A DNA stretch of 64,000 nucleotides from JADHLJ01 sp038146985 (GCA_038146985.1 JAYQSQ010000019.1:83016-147015); one strand, 5' to 3'. Positions 26,537 to 35,255 are shown, numbered from the stretch's first letter. Numbers and translations are program-made. The notes: a model not told the origin generated them from the letters alone.

Positions 26537-27478
26537 ATGGCCGTGGGGTTCGTTGGATTGGGAATCATGGGCGCCAGCATGGCGTCGAACCTGCAAAAGA
26601 CGGTCGATACGCTCGTCGTGCATGATCTTGAGCGGCAGGTCGCCTCGCAGCACCTTGCCGCCGGGGCGGAGTGGGCGGCGTCGCCACGGGAACTTGCCGC
26701 GAAATGCGATGTCGTCTTCATGTCGCTCCCCGGGCCGGCCGAGATGGAGGCGGTGGTGCTGGGGCCGGACGGGCTCGCTGAAGGGTTGCGCAAGGGCGCG
26801 GTGATCTTCGATCTGTCAACGAACGCGCCAACCGTGGTGCGCGCCGTTCATGCCAGGCTGGCTGAGCGGGGCATTCATCTGCTCGATGCGCCGGTCTCGG
26901 GCGGGGCGACGGGAGCGAAGTCGGGCCGCTTGTCCATCTGGGTCGGCGGGGAGGAGGCTCTATTCAATAAACATCGTCCCATGCTCGACGCGATCGGCGA
27001 CGCGGTCGAGTATATCGGACCGATCGGCGCCGGATCGATTGCCAAGCTGGCGCATAACAGCGCCCACTTCGCCATACAGTTCGCGCTTGCCGAGGTCATG
27101 ACCCTCGGTGTTAAGGCGGGGGTCGAACCACTGGCGCTGTGGAAAGCGGTGCGCCGCGGTTCCGTCGGGCGCTCGCGCACCTTCGACCGGCTCGGACAGG
27201 AGTTCCTGGCGAACACCTATGACCCGCCGGGCTTTGCGCTCGATCTCGGCCACAAGGACGTCAGCCTTGCGACCGCTCTCGGACGGGAGCTCGGCGTGCC
27301 CATGCGGATCGCCAATCTGGCGCTCGAAGAGATGACCGAGGCGCTGAACCGAGGCTGGGGCAAACGCGACTGCCGGGTCCCGATGCTGCTCCAGCAGGAG
27401 CGCGCGGGCGTGAAGATTGAGGTGGACCGCGCCGGCATCGACCAGGTCCTGCGGGACGATCCGCCATACAAGGGCTGA
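26537..27478 (+). CDS. NAD(P)-dependent beta-hydroxyacid dehydrogenase (3-hydroxyisobutyrate dehydrogenase family)
   Basis: The 313-residue protein starts with the Rossmann motif GFVGLGIMGASMASNL, has the family substrate-binding signature DAPVSGGATGA near residue 117, and catalytic Lys170 in GSIAKLAHNS. Family members oxidise 3-hydroxyisobutyrate, tartronate semialdehyde, 2-(hydroxymethyl)glutarate and similar compounds; the substrate cannot be assigned here. It shares a 211-base divergent region with the PhyH gene. Confidence 0.85.
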   Translation: MAVGFVGLGIMGASMASNLQKTVDTLVVHDLERQVASQHLAAGAEWAASPRELAAKCDVVFMSLPGPAEMEAVVLGPDGLAEGLRKGAVIFDLSTNAPTVVRAVHARLAERGIHLLDAPVSGGATGAKSGRLSIWVGGEEALFNKHRPMLDAIGDAVEYIGPIGAGSIAKLAHNSAHFAIQFALAEVMTLGVKAGVEPLALWKAVRRGSVGRSRTFDRLGQEFLANTYDPPGFALDLGHKDVSLATALGRELGVPMRIANLALEEMTEALNRGWGKRDCRVPMLLQQERAGVKIEVDRAGIDQVLRDDPPYKG

Positions 27479-27604
27479 GACCGCCGGCTCGTCTGGGCGT
27501 CGACACCGTCCCGGCGTCGGATTCCTTCGTCCTCTGGTCACGGCTTTTCGGTCAAGCGTCCTGGCGTCGAATGCGTCCTTGCAGCGACCCCCTCAAGGGC
27601 GAGC

Positions 27605-28174
27605 TCAGCCTCTTTCCACAATCAGGTAGATCAGAGCGTCGGTCGATCGGTCCGGATTCTCGACCGCATGCGGGACGTCCGTTCGGCAACTGCAGCTGTC
27701 ACCGGCGGAAAGCTCGGCCACTTCCTCGCCCACCGTGACCCGGATACTGCCCGCGGCCACATGCACATACTCTATTGTGCCCGAGGCGTGAGCAGGGGAT
27801 GGCCCCAGGGCCGTGGCTGGTGGAATCTGATAACGGACGAAGTCAATACGGCTCCCCGGAGTAGCGGGGCCCAGGCTTTGCCAAGGCGCAGGCGTTTTGC
27901 CGCCGGCACTTTCGTTCTTTCGTAAAACGCGGATGCGCGACGCCGGGTTTGCGTGCCCTTCGATCAGGCTCGACGCGCTAACCCCCAGGGCCTGAGCCAG
28001 ATTCACCAAGGTGGTGACGGTCGGCGACTTGGCCCCGCGCTCTATGTCCGAGATCATCGATGCGGATATACCACTGCGCGCCGCCAACATGCGCAAGCTA
28101 AGACCGGCCGCTTCGCGTTGTTCTTTTACTGCGCGGCCAGTGCGTTGGATGATGTCATTTTCTATAGTTGACAT
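27605..28174 (-). CDS. XRE-family transcriptional regulator with C-terminal cupin sensor
   Basis: This 189-residue regulator has an N-terminal helix-turn-helix (residues ~12-66: LRMLAARSGISASMISDIER) and a C-terminal cupin domain that binds an effector. The start at 28174 is supported by AGGA 5 bases upstream. This architecture is typical of local regulators of neighbouring catabolic genes. It is divergent from the duplicated cupin gene with only 50 bases between their starts, so it probably controls that gene and itself from a shared operator. Confidence 0.85.
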   Translation of the reverse strand: MSTIENDIIQRTGRAVKEQREAAGLSLRMLAARSGISASMISDIERGAKSPTVTTLVNLAQALGVSASSLIEGHANPASRIRVLRKNESAGGKTPAPWQSLGPATPGSRIDFVRYQIPPATALGPSPAHASGTIEYVHVAAGSIRVTVGEEVAELSAGDSCSCRTDVPHAVENPDRSTDALIYLIVERG

Positions 28175-28224
28175 AATGTCCTTTATAGCGCACAACACGG
28201 CCATCCATCAAGGAGGGTAATTCA

Positions 28225-28782
28225 ATGGATAAAGCCGAATTCGAGTCCTGCCTGCGCTCCGAGGGTTACCGGGTTGTAAACAGCAGCGTGAAGCCGAACC
28301 ACCTGGCCCCCAATCACTGCCACGATTTCGACGCCAAGGCGTTCGTTCTTGGCGGCGAGATCACTATCACATGTGACAACAATCCGGTCACCTACCGCAC
28401 GGGACAGTGTTTCGAAGTGCTCGCGGGCTGCATGCATGCCGAACATGTTGGTCCCGAGGGCGTCGCCCTGCTGTCGGGCCGCCGTCGCAATGGCGGAACG
28501 CTGTCGCCCCAGGCGTTCGAGAGCGATCTTCGGCGCGAAGGTTTCGATATCGTGCATGGCGGCCAACAGCCCGGATTTTCCGAAGACTTGCACGCGCATG
28601 ACTTCGATGCGCGGATCATGGTGCTCGGCGGTGAGATCACCGTAACCCGCGACGGGAAGGCCGACACCTTCCATGCCGGCAATCACTGCGAGATTCCGGC
28701 GGGTTGCCAACATACGACCAAGACGGGTCCGGAAGGCGTTTCCTACATTGTCGGCAAGGCGTGCGTTCGTGCGGCAAGCTGA
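28225..28782 (+). CDS. Tandemly duplicated small cupin protein
   Basis: The 185-residue protein is two copies of one ~80-residue cupin: residues 6-86 (FESCLRSEGY...) and 98-178 (FESDLRREGF...). Each keeps HDFDA, then VLGGEIT, then AGC-x-H, and GPEGV; the likely metal ligands are His31/His33/His71 and His123/His125/His163. It has a strong ribosome-binding site (GGAGG). The N-terminal copy has Asn-Asn where the second has Asp-Gly, so the copies have diverged. Cytoplasmic; function unknown, probably controlled by the divergent XRE-cupin regulator. Confidence 0.8.
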   Translation: MDKAEFESCLRSEGYRVVNSSVKPNHLAPNHCHDFDAKAFVLGGEITITCDNNPVTYRTGQCFEVLAGCMHAEHVGPEGVALLSGRRRNGGTLSPQAFESDLRREGFDIVHGGQQPGFSEDLHAHDFDARIMVLGGEITVTRDGKADTFHAGNHCEIPAGCQHTTKTGPEGVSYIVGKACVRAAS

Positions 28783-28804
28783 ACGCGGGTAAGGCTAACC
28801 GTGA

Positions 28805-28866
28805 GATCAGGGGAAATCAGGGACAGCCACTTATCTGCTTTCCAACTATGGTCATTTCCCCTGATC
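28805..28866. repeat. 13-bp perfect inverted repeat (REP/MITE-like)
   Basis: GATCAGGGGAAAT (28805-28817) and ATTTCCCCTGATC (28854-28866) form a perfect 13-bp stem around a 36-base loop containing CAGGGACAGCCACTTATCTG. The GGGGAAATCAGGGACAG pattern recalls the palindromes recognised by REP-associated tyrosine transposases. It lies just downstream of the duplicated cupin and could also serve as a bidirectional terminator structure. Confidence 0.65.
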
Positions 28867-28935
28867 CGGTGGCTCCTCCGACGGGGCTCCGTGAGGAGAA
28901 TTCGGTAACTGCCTCCCAACTTCGTCCCCCCGATT

Positions 28936-29355
28936 TCATCCGGTCTGTTCAGCTCGGTTCTTGACGAACCACTCGACGATACGTGGCATATTGTCCTCGA
29001 ACCCCGCCGGCACGCCAAAGTTCAGGGCGCCGGTTCGCTCCGCCGTTCGATTTTCGAATGTATGGGGAACATGTCCAGGAACCAGGACGAAGGACCCTTT
29101 GGGAGCCCCAATCCATTGATCTCCCATCTGGAAATGCATGGTTCCCTCAAGCACATTGAAGACGTCATCTTCAGGATGAGCATGGACTGGTGGACCCTTG
29201 GCAAGGGGTTCCAGCCACCATTCGGAGATGTTGTAGCTGCCAGCGGACTCTTCGCGATCAGCCTTAAAGATAGCCGTGACGCCCCCCATCGCGTAGTGCC
29301 GTCCTTGACCCGGTAACAGAACGACACCTTCGCGAGTGCTCTTGCTGTTGGTCAT
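28936..29355 (-). CDS. Cupin domain protein
   Basis: The 139-residue protein is a single cupin with VHAHPEDDVFNVLEG (motif 1) near residue 55 and LVPGHVPHTFEN (motif 2) near residue 90. It lacks a DNA-binding domain, so it is probably an enzyme or small-molecule binder. The ATG at 29355 follows GGTGAG; an in-frame GTG at 29364 is a possible alternative. It stands alone between an inverted-repeat element and the cyclase operon. Substrate unknown. Confidence 0.78.
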   Translation of the reverse strand: MTNSKSTREGVVLLPGQGRHYAMGGVTAIFKADREESAGSYNISEWWLEPLAKGPPVHAHPEDDVFNVLEGTMHFQMGDQWIGAPKGSFVLVPGHVPHTFENRTAERTGALNFGVPAGFEDNMPRIVEWFVKNRAEQTG

Positions 29356-29474
29356 ATGACTCACCGTCGTCTCGACGATTACTCAGCGTCGCCGCTTTGT
29401 ATAGTTTCCACGGCACCAACGCGGCTGGCAAGGTGAAGAACAAGGCGGCGGTTTCGGCGCAACTGCAGGCAATG

Positions 29475-29510
29475 TTCCAGGCTTTTCTACGTATTCTTTA
29501 TCGCCTGGAA
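29475..29510. repeat. 8-bp inverted repeat
   Basis: TTCCAGGC (29475-29482) and GCCTGGAA (29503-29510) with a 20-base AT-rich spacer. It lies downstream of the cyclase gene and upstream of the cupin gene, both on the minus strand. It may end the thiolase-cyclase operon or be an operator for the cupin gene; there is no U-run. Confidence 0.4.
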
Positions 29511-29561
29511 TTTGAACTGCTAAGAAACGCTTGCGCAATATGCCGTTTCCCGGCCACCCCA

Positions 29562-30350
29562 TCACCCCACCAGCGCCAACACCCGGAGCGGGCTGCCCGT
29601 CCCCTGTTTGATCTTGAGCGGCGTCGCGATCAGGACCGCGCCGGTGGGCGGCAATTCCCAGAGATTGTTCAGGCACTGCAGACCGAGCTTGCCAGCGCCA
29701 TGGAGGTAGAAGTGGGCCGGGAAGGGGGGCGTGTAGTGGCTGCCTTGGCCGGCATCGGTGCCGACGGTCTCGGTGCCGAAGCCGCGGATATCGCGCTGTT
29801 CGATCAGAAAGCGGATCCCCTCCGGCGTCGGGCCGGGGGAGTGGGGGCCGTCCTCGCGCATGTTCAGATACGCGGCGCCGCGCCGGCGGGACCAGTCCGT
29901 GCGCATCAGCACCCAGGCGCCGGCAGGGATCTCGCCATGCTCGGCCTCCCAGTCCTGTATGATCTCGGGCGTCAACTCGAAATCCTCGTTTTCCGCCGCG
30001 CCCTGGCTGCAGTCGATGACGCAGGCCGGGCCGATGAACTGCTCGACCGGGATGGTGTCGACGGAATTGTTCGGCAGATCGCGGCCCGAGATCCAGTGAA
30101 CCGGGGCGTCGAAATGGGTGCCGGTGTGTTCCGAGCAGGTGATGTTGTGCCACTTCCAGGCCGGGCCCCGGTGATCGTAAGCGGAGATCTCCTCCATCCG
30201 GAAGCGCGCGCATTGTCCGAACTCGGGCGGCAGGATGATCACCGGAAAGTCCGGGTCCAGGGTGTGGGTGAGGTCGACGACACGGATCGCGCCGCTGGCG
30301 ATCGACAGGGCAAGATCGCCCAGCAGGCTGGGGGAGGTGGCTGCGGTCAT
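29562..30350 (-). CDS. Cyclase family protein (kynurenine formamidase-like)
   Basis: This 262-residue metal-dependent hydrolase carries the family signature SEHTGTHFDAPVHW (H-x-G-T-H-x-D-x-P-x-H) near residue 74. Members hydrolyse amides or lactones (for example KynB) and open cyclic intermediates. The start at 30350 overlaps the stop of the DUF35-SDR gene by 4 bases. It is the last gene of the thiolase / DUF35-SDR / cyclase transcript. Kynurenine is not favoured because no other tryptophan-pathway gene is near. Confidence 0.85.
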   Translation of the reverse strand: MTAATSPSLLGDLALSIASGAIRVVDLTHTLDPDFPVIILPPEFGQCARFRMEEISAYDHRGPAWKWHNITCSEHTGTHFDAPVHWISGRDLPNNSVDTIPVEQFIGPACVIDCSQGAAENEDFELTPEIIQDWEAEHGEIPAGAWVLMRTDWSRRRGAAYLNMREDGPHSPGPTPEGIRFLIEQRDIRGFGTETVGTDAGQGSHYTPPFPAHFYLHGAGKLGLQCLNNLWELPPTGAVLIATPLKIKQGTGSPLRVLALVG

Positions 30351-31606
30351 GAGGAGGCTCCCCGGTTTTCCATCATCTCGCGCTCCAGGATCTTGGGCCC
30401 GGCGCGCCAGCGGTCGATCAGGTCCTTGGCGACATCGCCCACGAAGACATCCTCGAGACCGCCTTTCAGCCCATCGATCATCGCGCGGGCGATCGCGGCG
30501 GGCGTGACCTTGGGCGGCGGCAGCGGCTGGTGCCACTCATCCTCGGTCGGCCCGGTGAAGACGTTCAGCAGCCGCACCCCGCCGTCCCAGAGATCGGCCC
30601 GCAGATTCTGAGAGAGCGACAGCGCGGCGGCGTTCGAGGCGGAGAACAAGCCATAGTCGGGGCTGTTCGCCCAGGCATTGACCGAGAGGATGTTGACCCA
30701 AGCGGCGGCGCTATTGTCGCCGTCGGCGCCGCGCCCCCGCATCGCCGGGCCGAAATGCTGGGCGAGGCGCAGCAGGCCGAAATAGTTCACCTCCATCTCC
30801 TCGCGGGCGAAGCCCACATCGGCGCGGTCGAGGATGCCGCCGGGCCGAACGAACCGTGCATTGTTGATCAGGATATCGGTCTTGCCGCCGATCTCGCCGC
30901 AAAGCTCGCGGACCGAGGCCGTGTCGGTCACATCCATCGGCAGGATGTCGACATTTGGGATCGCCGCCAGCGCGCCGCGATGCGGGTAGGGGCGCCAGCT
31001 TTCGGCCTCGCCGACAAAGATCATCGAGGCACCGGCATCCGCCAGGGCCTTGGCCAAAGCCGGCGCGTTCTCGTTGCGGGCGTCAGTGATCAGCACCCGC
31101 CGATGTTTGGGATCCGAGGTCATTTCCCGCATCTGTGGGTCATCCTCCATATTTGGCGTCGCGTCGTCGGGGACGGCGAACAGTACGCCCTGACCGGACT
31201 TGTCCAGCACGCTGACAACCCGCACATCGGCATCCGGCAGAAGGTCGCCGTGCAGATGTGCCATGACCGACGGGCCGGCCTCCAGTTTCACCGTGCCGAT
31301 CCGCCACGGCGCGCGCTCGCGGAAATAGATGCTGGTGCTGGTGCGGACCGTGGTCTCTGCGATCAGGCGTCCGAGCGGCGAGACGTCGCGCCAGGCGAGG
31401 TCAATCGACAGGCAGGCCGCGCAGGCGTCGCGGGGCGGATACTGGACGGCCCGGCATTCCCCGCAGACCTGGAGCATGAAACGCCCCTCGGCGGCGGATG
31501 CCGCGATGCCGAGTGCCGCACGGCTCCGGAAATGCGACGGGCGGGTCGGCACCCGGGTGCGGACCTGCGGATCCTTTTTCGGCGGGCGGGCAAGCGGATC
31601 GGTCAT
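30347..31606 (-). CDS. DUF35 Zn-ribbon/OB-fold protein fused to a degenerate SDR domain
   Basis: This 419-residue fusion has an N-terminal DUF35 zinc ribbon with two CxxC knuckles (CGECRAVQYPPRDACAAC, residues ~48-65) and an OB fold to about residue 150, then an SDR-like domain. The SDR lacks the TGxxxGxG nucleotide motif (it reads LITDARNENAPAL), and in place of the catalytic YSASK it has FSASN. Thus both Tyr and Lys are missing, predicting a pseudoenzyme. DUF35 proteins often partner thiolases, and the thiolase gene is immediately upstream with a 4-base overlap. Its role may be to bind and hold a CoA substrate for the thiolase. Confidence 0.8.
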   Translation of the reverse strand: MTDPLARPPKKDPQVRTRVPTRPSHFRSRAALGIAASAAEGRFMLQVCGECRAVQYPPRDACAACLSIDLAWRDVSPLGRLIAETTVRTSTSIYFRERAPWRIGTVKLEAGPSVMAHLHGDLLPDADVRVVSVLDKSGQGVLFAVPDDATPNMEDDPQMREMTSDPKHRRVLITDARNENAPALAKALADAGASMIFVGEAESWRPYPHRGALAAIPNVDILPMDVTDTASVRELCGEIGGKTDILINNARFVRPGGILDRADVGFAREEMEVNYFGLLRLAQHFGPAMRGRGADGDNSAAAWVNILSVNAWANSPDYGLFSASNAAALSLSQNLRADLWDGGVRLLNVFTGPTEDEWHQPLPPPKVTPAAIARAMIDGLKGGLEDVFVGDVAKDLIDRWRAGPKILEREMMENRGASS

Positions 31607-32784
31607 GCACCCTCTCCCGACAGGATCACCGCGCCGGAGCAGAGGCCGCGGTCGAAATTGATCATCCCGAAGCCGGAGACCAACGCGTTGCGGGCGTTCG
31701 TCACTTGGGTCGGCCCAGCGGTGCCGGTCACCTGACGCATCGCCTCGGTGAGACCGAGATAGCCGCCGCCAGCACCGGCCTGGCCGGCGGAAAGCTGCCC
31801 GCCCGAGGTGTTGTGTGGAAAGTCGCCGTCGATTGTCAGGTCATGAGCACGCACGAAGTCCGGTCCCTCGCCCTTGCCGCAGAAGCCGAGATCCTCGAAC
31901 TGCATCATTACGATGACCGGATAGTCGTCATAGGTCTGCACCACCTGCATGTCTTCGGGCTTGAGGCCGGCCATGGCGTAGAGCTCTCCGATATCCACCG
32001 CCCAGCCGCCGCGCATCTGGATCGGGTCGTCCGGGAAGGCGTTGTGGCGCTCTATCGTGGCGCGGATATAGGCGAAGGGGATGCCCTCGGCCTTGGCGTC
32101 TTCCTCGCGCATCACCAGAAAGCACTCGGCGCCGGCGACCGGCATCACGCAATCGAAGAGCGCGATCGGATCGGAGATCGGACGCGCGCCGATATACTGC
32201 TCCATGGTGAGCGGCGTCTTCATCACCGCGTGCGGATTGCGCAGCGCATTTTGGCGTTGGGCGACGCAGATCTTCCCGAAATCCTCCCGCCTGGCGCCGA
32301 AACGTTTCATGTAGTGATCGGTCAGCAGCGCGAAGCAGGCGTTCGGGCCGCCGGAGCCGTAAGGATAGGAGGCGTCCTGGGCAAAGCGGCTGAAGCTGGA
32401 GAGCATGCGCCGGAAGCTGTCCACATGGTTGGTGTCGCCGGCAACACAGGCCACCACATCCGCGTCCCCTGACTGGACCGCCCGCGCCGCGCGCCGGAGC
32501 CCGACGACGCCACAGGCGCCGCCCATGGGAATATCGTCGAGCCAGCGCGGGCTGAGGCCGAGATGCTGGGTAAGCCCCACGGCGGAATCCGGAAACAGCG
32601 TGAAACTGGAGACGATAAGCCCGTCCACATCCCGGGAGCTGAGCGAGGCCGCGTCCAGCGATTGTTTCAGCGCCCGCGCGATCCACCAATGCGCCGCTTC
32701 CTTGGAAAAGCGCTGATATGGCACCGTCGCCGGCGCGACCGCGACAATACCGTCATAGGGATGGCGTTTCGCGCCTCGTGGCAT
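31603..32784 (-). CDS. Thiolase-family protein (SCP-x/acetyl-CoA acetyltransferase-like)
   Basis: This 393-residue thiolase-fold protein has the nucleophilic Cys91 in MGGACGVVGLRRAARAV and the later conserved stretch NTSGGQLSAGQAGAGG, in the style of non-biosynthetic thiolases that pair with DUF35. The start at 32784 is preferred over the in-frame ATG at 32826 because family similarity begins there. It is the first gene of the operon and overlaps the DUF35-SDR gene by 4 bases. Either C-C cleavage (thiolysis or retro-aldol) or acyl transfer is possible. Confidence 0.85.
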   Translation of the reverse strand: MPRGAKRHPYDGIVAVAPATVPYQRFSKEAAHWWIARALKQSLDAASLSSRDVDGLIVSSFTLFPDSAVGLTQHLGLSPRWLDDIPMGGACGVVGLRRAARAVQSGDADVVACVAGDTNHVDSFRRMLSSFSRFAQDASYPYGSGGPNACFALLTDHYMKRFGARREDFGKICVAQRQNALRNPHAVMKTPLTMEQYIGARPISDPIALFDCVMPVAGAECFLVMREEDAKAEGIPFAYIRATIERHNAFPDDPIQMRGGWAVDIGELYAMAGLKPEDMQVVQTYDDYPVIVMMQFEDLGFCGKGEGPDFVRAHDLTIDGDFPHNTSGGQLSAGQAGAGGGYLGLTEAMRQVTGTAGPTQVTNARNALVSGFGMINFDRGLCSGAVILSGEGA

Positions 32785-32880
32785 GGGGTGTCCCAAGGTG
32801 GATTGGCTTTCCGGCGGTTGTATCACGCTAAACGGGGGGACGGCGATGATACGGAAATTTGGTTGCTGAGCAGGAACCCG

Positions 32881-33471
32881 TCACTTGGCCCGGTACCGCC
32901 GGCCCGCCGGACTGTCGCGCCAGGCGAGGATGTCACCGTCGCGAACCGGTTCTCGGCCATAGACGATCCAGGGATCATCGACGCTGCCGAGATCCTGAAG
33001 GACCTCAAGCTCCTTGGGGTGTTCATCCACGAGTTTCCGCATGGTGATGCCGCTGTCATAGCGTCCGGCAAGGAGACCCTCGCCGACTGCGACCGTTGTT
33101 GGCTTCTCGACCTTGACCGGCCAGGCCGAGAGGTCGGCATAGCCGGCGGTGGCGGGCTGCAGACCGATGCTGTGGTGTCGGTCGGCGGAGATTCGGGTGA
33201 GGATGGCGAGCGGGTGGCTGGGGGCGATGAAACAATCGACGGCACGGATGCCGTGCCGGAAAAACGCCCGAGCCAGGGTCGAGGCGGTTTCCGAATGCGC
33301 GGCCGCCTGAATCAGATAGTCGGCCTGGCCTTCCGCAAGCAGGGAAAGGCCTTCTTGGAAGTCACCGACGAGCCGTACCTGCGCATCGCCGAGACCATGA
33401 AAGTCGAGATAGCGCCGGGACACCAGTTCATGATTGCTGCCTTGCGGCCCGAGGGTGACGAATGCGGTCAT
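32881..33471 (-). CDS. Prephenate-dehydratase-like fold protein lacking ACT domain
   Basis: The 196-residue protein starts FVTLGPQGSNHELVSRRYL, similar to the N-terminal LGPxGT(F/Y)(S/T)xxA motif of prephenate dehydratase, and has the two-lobed solute-binding-like sequence pattern. The usual Thr-Arg-Phe catalytic motif and the regulatory ACT domain are absent, and the length is about two-thirds of a full PheA. It is therefore not assigned prephenate dehydratase activity. GGAG lies 6 bases before the ATG at 33471. It is divergent from the acyl-CoA ligase. Confidence 0.55.
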   Translation of the reverse strand: MTAFVTLGPQGSNHELVSRRYLDFHGLGDAQVRLVGDFQEGLSLLAEGQADYLIQAAAHSETASTLARAFFRHGIRAVDCFIAPSHPLAILTRISADRHHSIGLQPATAGYADLSAWPVKVEKPTTVAVGEGLLAGRYDSGITMRKLVDEHPKELEVLQDLGSVDDPWIVYGREPVRDGDILAWRDSPAGRRYRAK

Positions 33472-33608
33472 GGCGATCTCCGGTCGAAGCGGTTCACCGG
33501 GAAGGAAAATCCGCCCCTTAATCTTGCGGCGGAGCGTGCGTTGACGCACTCTATAAACCAAAGAGCGGAACGCAATCCGCGGATGATTTGAGGGCTTGGG
33601 AGGCTCAA

Positions 33609-35255
33609 ATGCTCAAGGGTCGCATGATGGACATGCCGATGATGATCTCCAGCATCATCGACTATGCGGCGGATGTTCGAACGGACAATCGGATCGTCTC
33701 CAACAGGGTCGAAGGCGACATCCACCGTTACACCTATGCCGAGGCGAGAGCGCGATCCGTCCAGATGGCGCATGCGCTGAAGGAACTCGGCATCAAGCAG
33801 GGTGACCGGGTGGCGACAATGGCCTGGAACGGTTATCGCCATTTCGAGCTTTATTTCGCGATCTCCGGGATCGGCGCGGTCTGTCACACGATCAATCCGA
33901 GGCTTTTCGCCGAGCAGATCATCTATGTGACCAACCACGCCGAGGACAGGATCCTGTTCCTCGACACCACCTTCATTCCGGTGATCACACCGCTTTTGGA
34001 TCAGCTTCCGAAGGACATGCGCTTCGTGCTGATGTGCGACCGCGCCTCGATGCCCGACTGCGCCCTGCCGAATCCGCTCTGTTACGAGGATCTGATTTCG
34101 GGACAGCCGACCGATATCGTCTGGCCGGTCTTCGACGAACGCGCCGCCTCCAGCCTCTGTTATACTTCCGGCACCACCGGGAACCCGAAGGGCGTGCTGT
34201 ATTCGCACCGGTCCACCTATCTGCATTCCATGGGCATGCTGACCCTGGCCGGCGAAGCGGGCGTGACCGCCGGCGCGTCGCTCCTGCCGGTCGTTCCGCT
34301 GTTTCATGCCAATGCCTGGGGCACGCCCTATGTCGCGCCGCTGGTCGGTGCCAACATGGTCTTCCCCGGCGCCAAGCTCGACGGTGTCAGTGTCTTCGAA
34401 CTGATGGATCAGGAAAAAGTCTCTTCCGCGTGGGGCGTGCCGACCGTCTGGCTCGGTGTGCTCGCCGAGATGCGCAAGCGCGGCCGCAAGCCCGAAGGGT
34501 TTGAAGTGGTGCTGTCGGGCGGCTCGGCGGTTGCGCGTTCGATGATCCGCGAGTTCGAGGACGATTACGGGGTCCGGGTCATTCACGGCTGGGGTATGAC
34601 CGAGATGAGTCCGGTCGGCTCCACCTCGATCTTCGGGCCGCTTGAACATGCCTTGCCGCGCGACAAGCAGCTTGACCTGAAAATGCTGCAGGGCCGGCGC
34701 ATGTTCACGGTGGATGCCCGGATCGTCGATGAGGAGGGCAAGACGCTGGCGCATGACGGTGAGGCCTTCGGTGAACTTCAGGTGCGCGGCCATGCCGTCA
34801 TCGACGGCTACCACGCCGACGAGAAGGCGAGCGCCGCCGCGATTACCGGGGACGGCTGGTTGCGTACCGGCGATGTGGCGAAGATCGATCCGCGCGGCTT
34901 CATTCAGCTGGTTGATCGCACGAAGGATGTCATCAAGTCCGGCGGCGAATGGATCAGTTCCATCGATCTCGAGAACGCCGCGCTCGGACATCCCGCCATC
35001 GCCGAATGCGCGGTGATCGCCATGCCGCATCCGAAATGGGACGAGCGGCCGATGCTGATCGCGCGTCTTGAGGAAGGCAAAAGTCTTACAGCTAAGGAAG
35101 TCAACGAGTTCCTCGCCGACAAGGTCGCGAAATGGTGGCTGCCGGACGATGTGGTTTTCGTCGACGATTTGCCGCATACCGCGACGGGCAAGCTGTCTAA
35201 GCTGACCCTGCGGGAACGGTTCAAGGATCATGTGCTGCCGACGGCTGCCGAGTGA
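33609..35255 (+). CDS. AMP-dependent acyl-CoA synthetase/ligase
   Basis: This 548-residue ANL-superfamily enzyme has the phosphate-binding loop CYTSGTTGNPKGVLYSH near residue 180, the downstream GWGMTEMSPVG, and the C-terminal VDRTKDVIKSGGEWIS hinge and TATGKLSKLTLR with the conserved Lys. It activates a carboxylic acid to its CoA thioester, likely medium- or long-chain or aromatic. The start at 33609 has GGGAGG upstream at 33598. Its divergent partner and the thiolase operon nearby suggest a shared catabolic pathway. Confidence 0.9.
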   Translation: MLKGRMMDMPMMISSIIDYAADVRTDNRIVSNRVEGDIHRYTYAEARARSVQMAHALKELGIKQGDRVATMAWNGYRHFELYFAISGIGAVCHTINPRLFAEQIIYVTNHAEDRILFLDTTFIPVITPLLDQLPKDMRFVLMCDRASMPDCALPNPLCYEDLISGQPTDIVWPVFDERAASSLCYTSGTTGNPKGVLYSHRSTYLHSMGMLTLAGEAGVTAGASLLPVVPLFHANAWGTPYVAPLVGANMVFPGAKLDGVSVFELMDQEKVSSAWGVPTVWLGVLAEMRKRGRKPEGFEVVLSGGSAVARSMIREFEDDYGVRVIHGWGMTEMSPVGSTSIFGPLEHALPRDKQLDLKMLQGRRMFTVDARIVDEEGKTLAHDGEAFGELQVRGHAVIDGYHADEKASAAAITGDGWLRTGDVAKIDPRGFIQLVDRTKDVIKSGGEWISSIDLENAALGHPAIAECAVIAMPHPKWDERPMLIARLEEGKSLTAKEVNEFLADKVAKWWLPDDVVFVDDLPHTATGKLSKLTLRERFKDHVLPTAAE

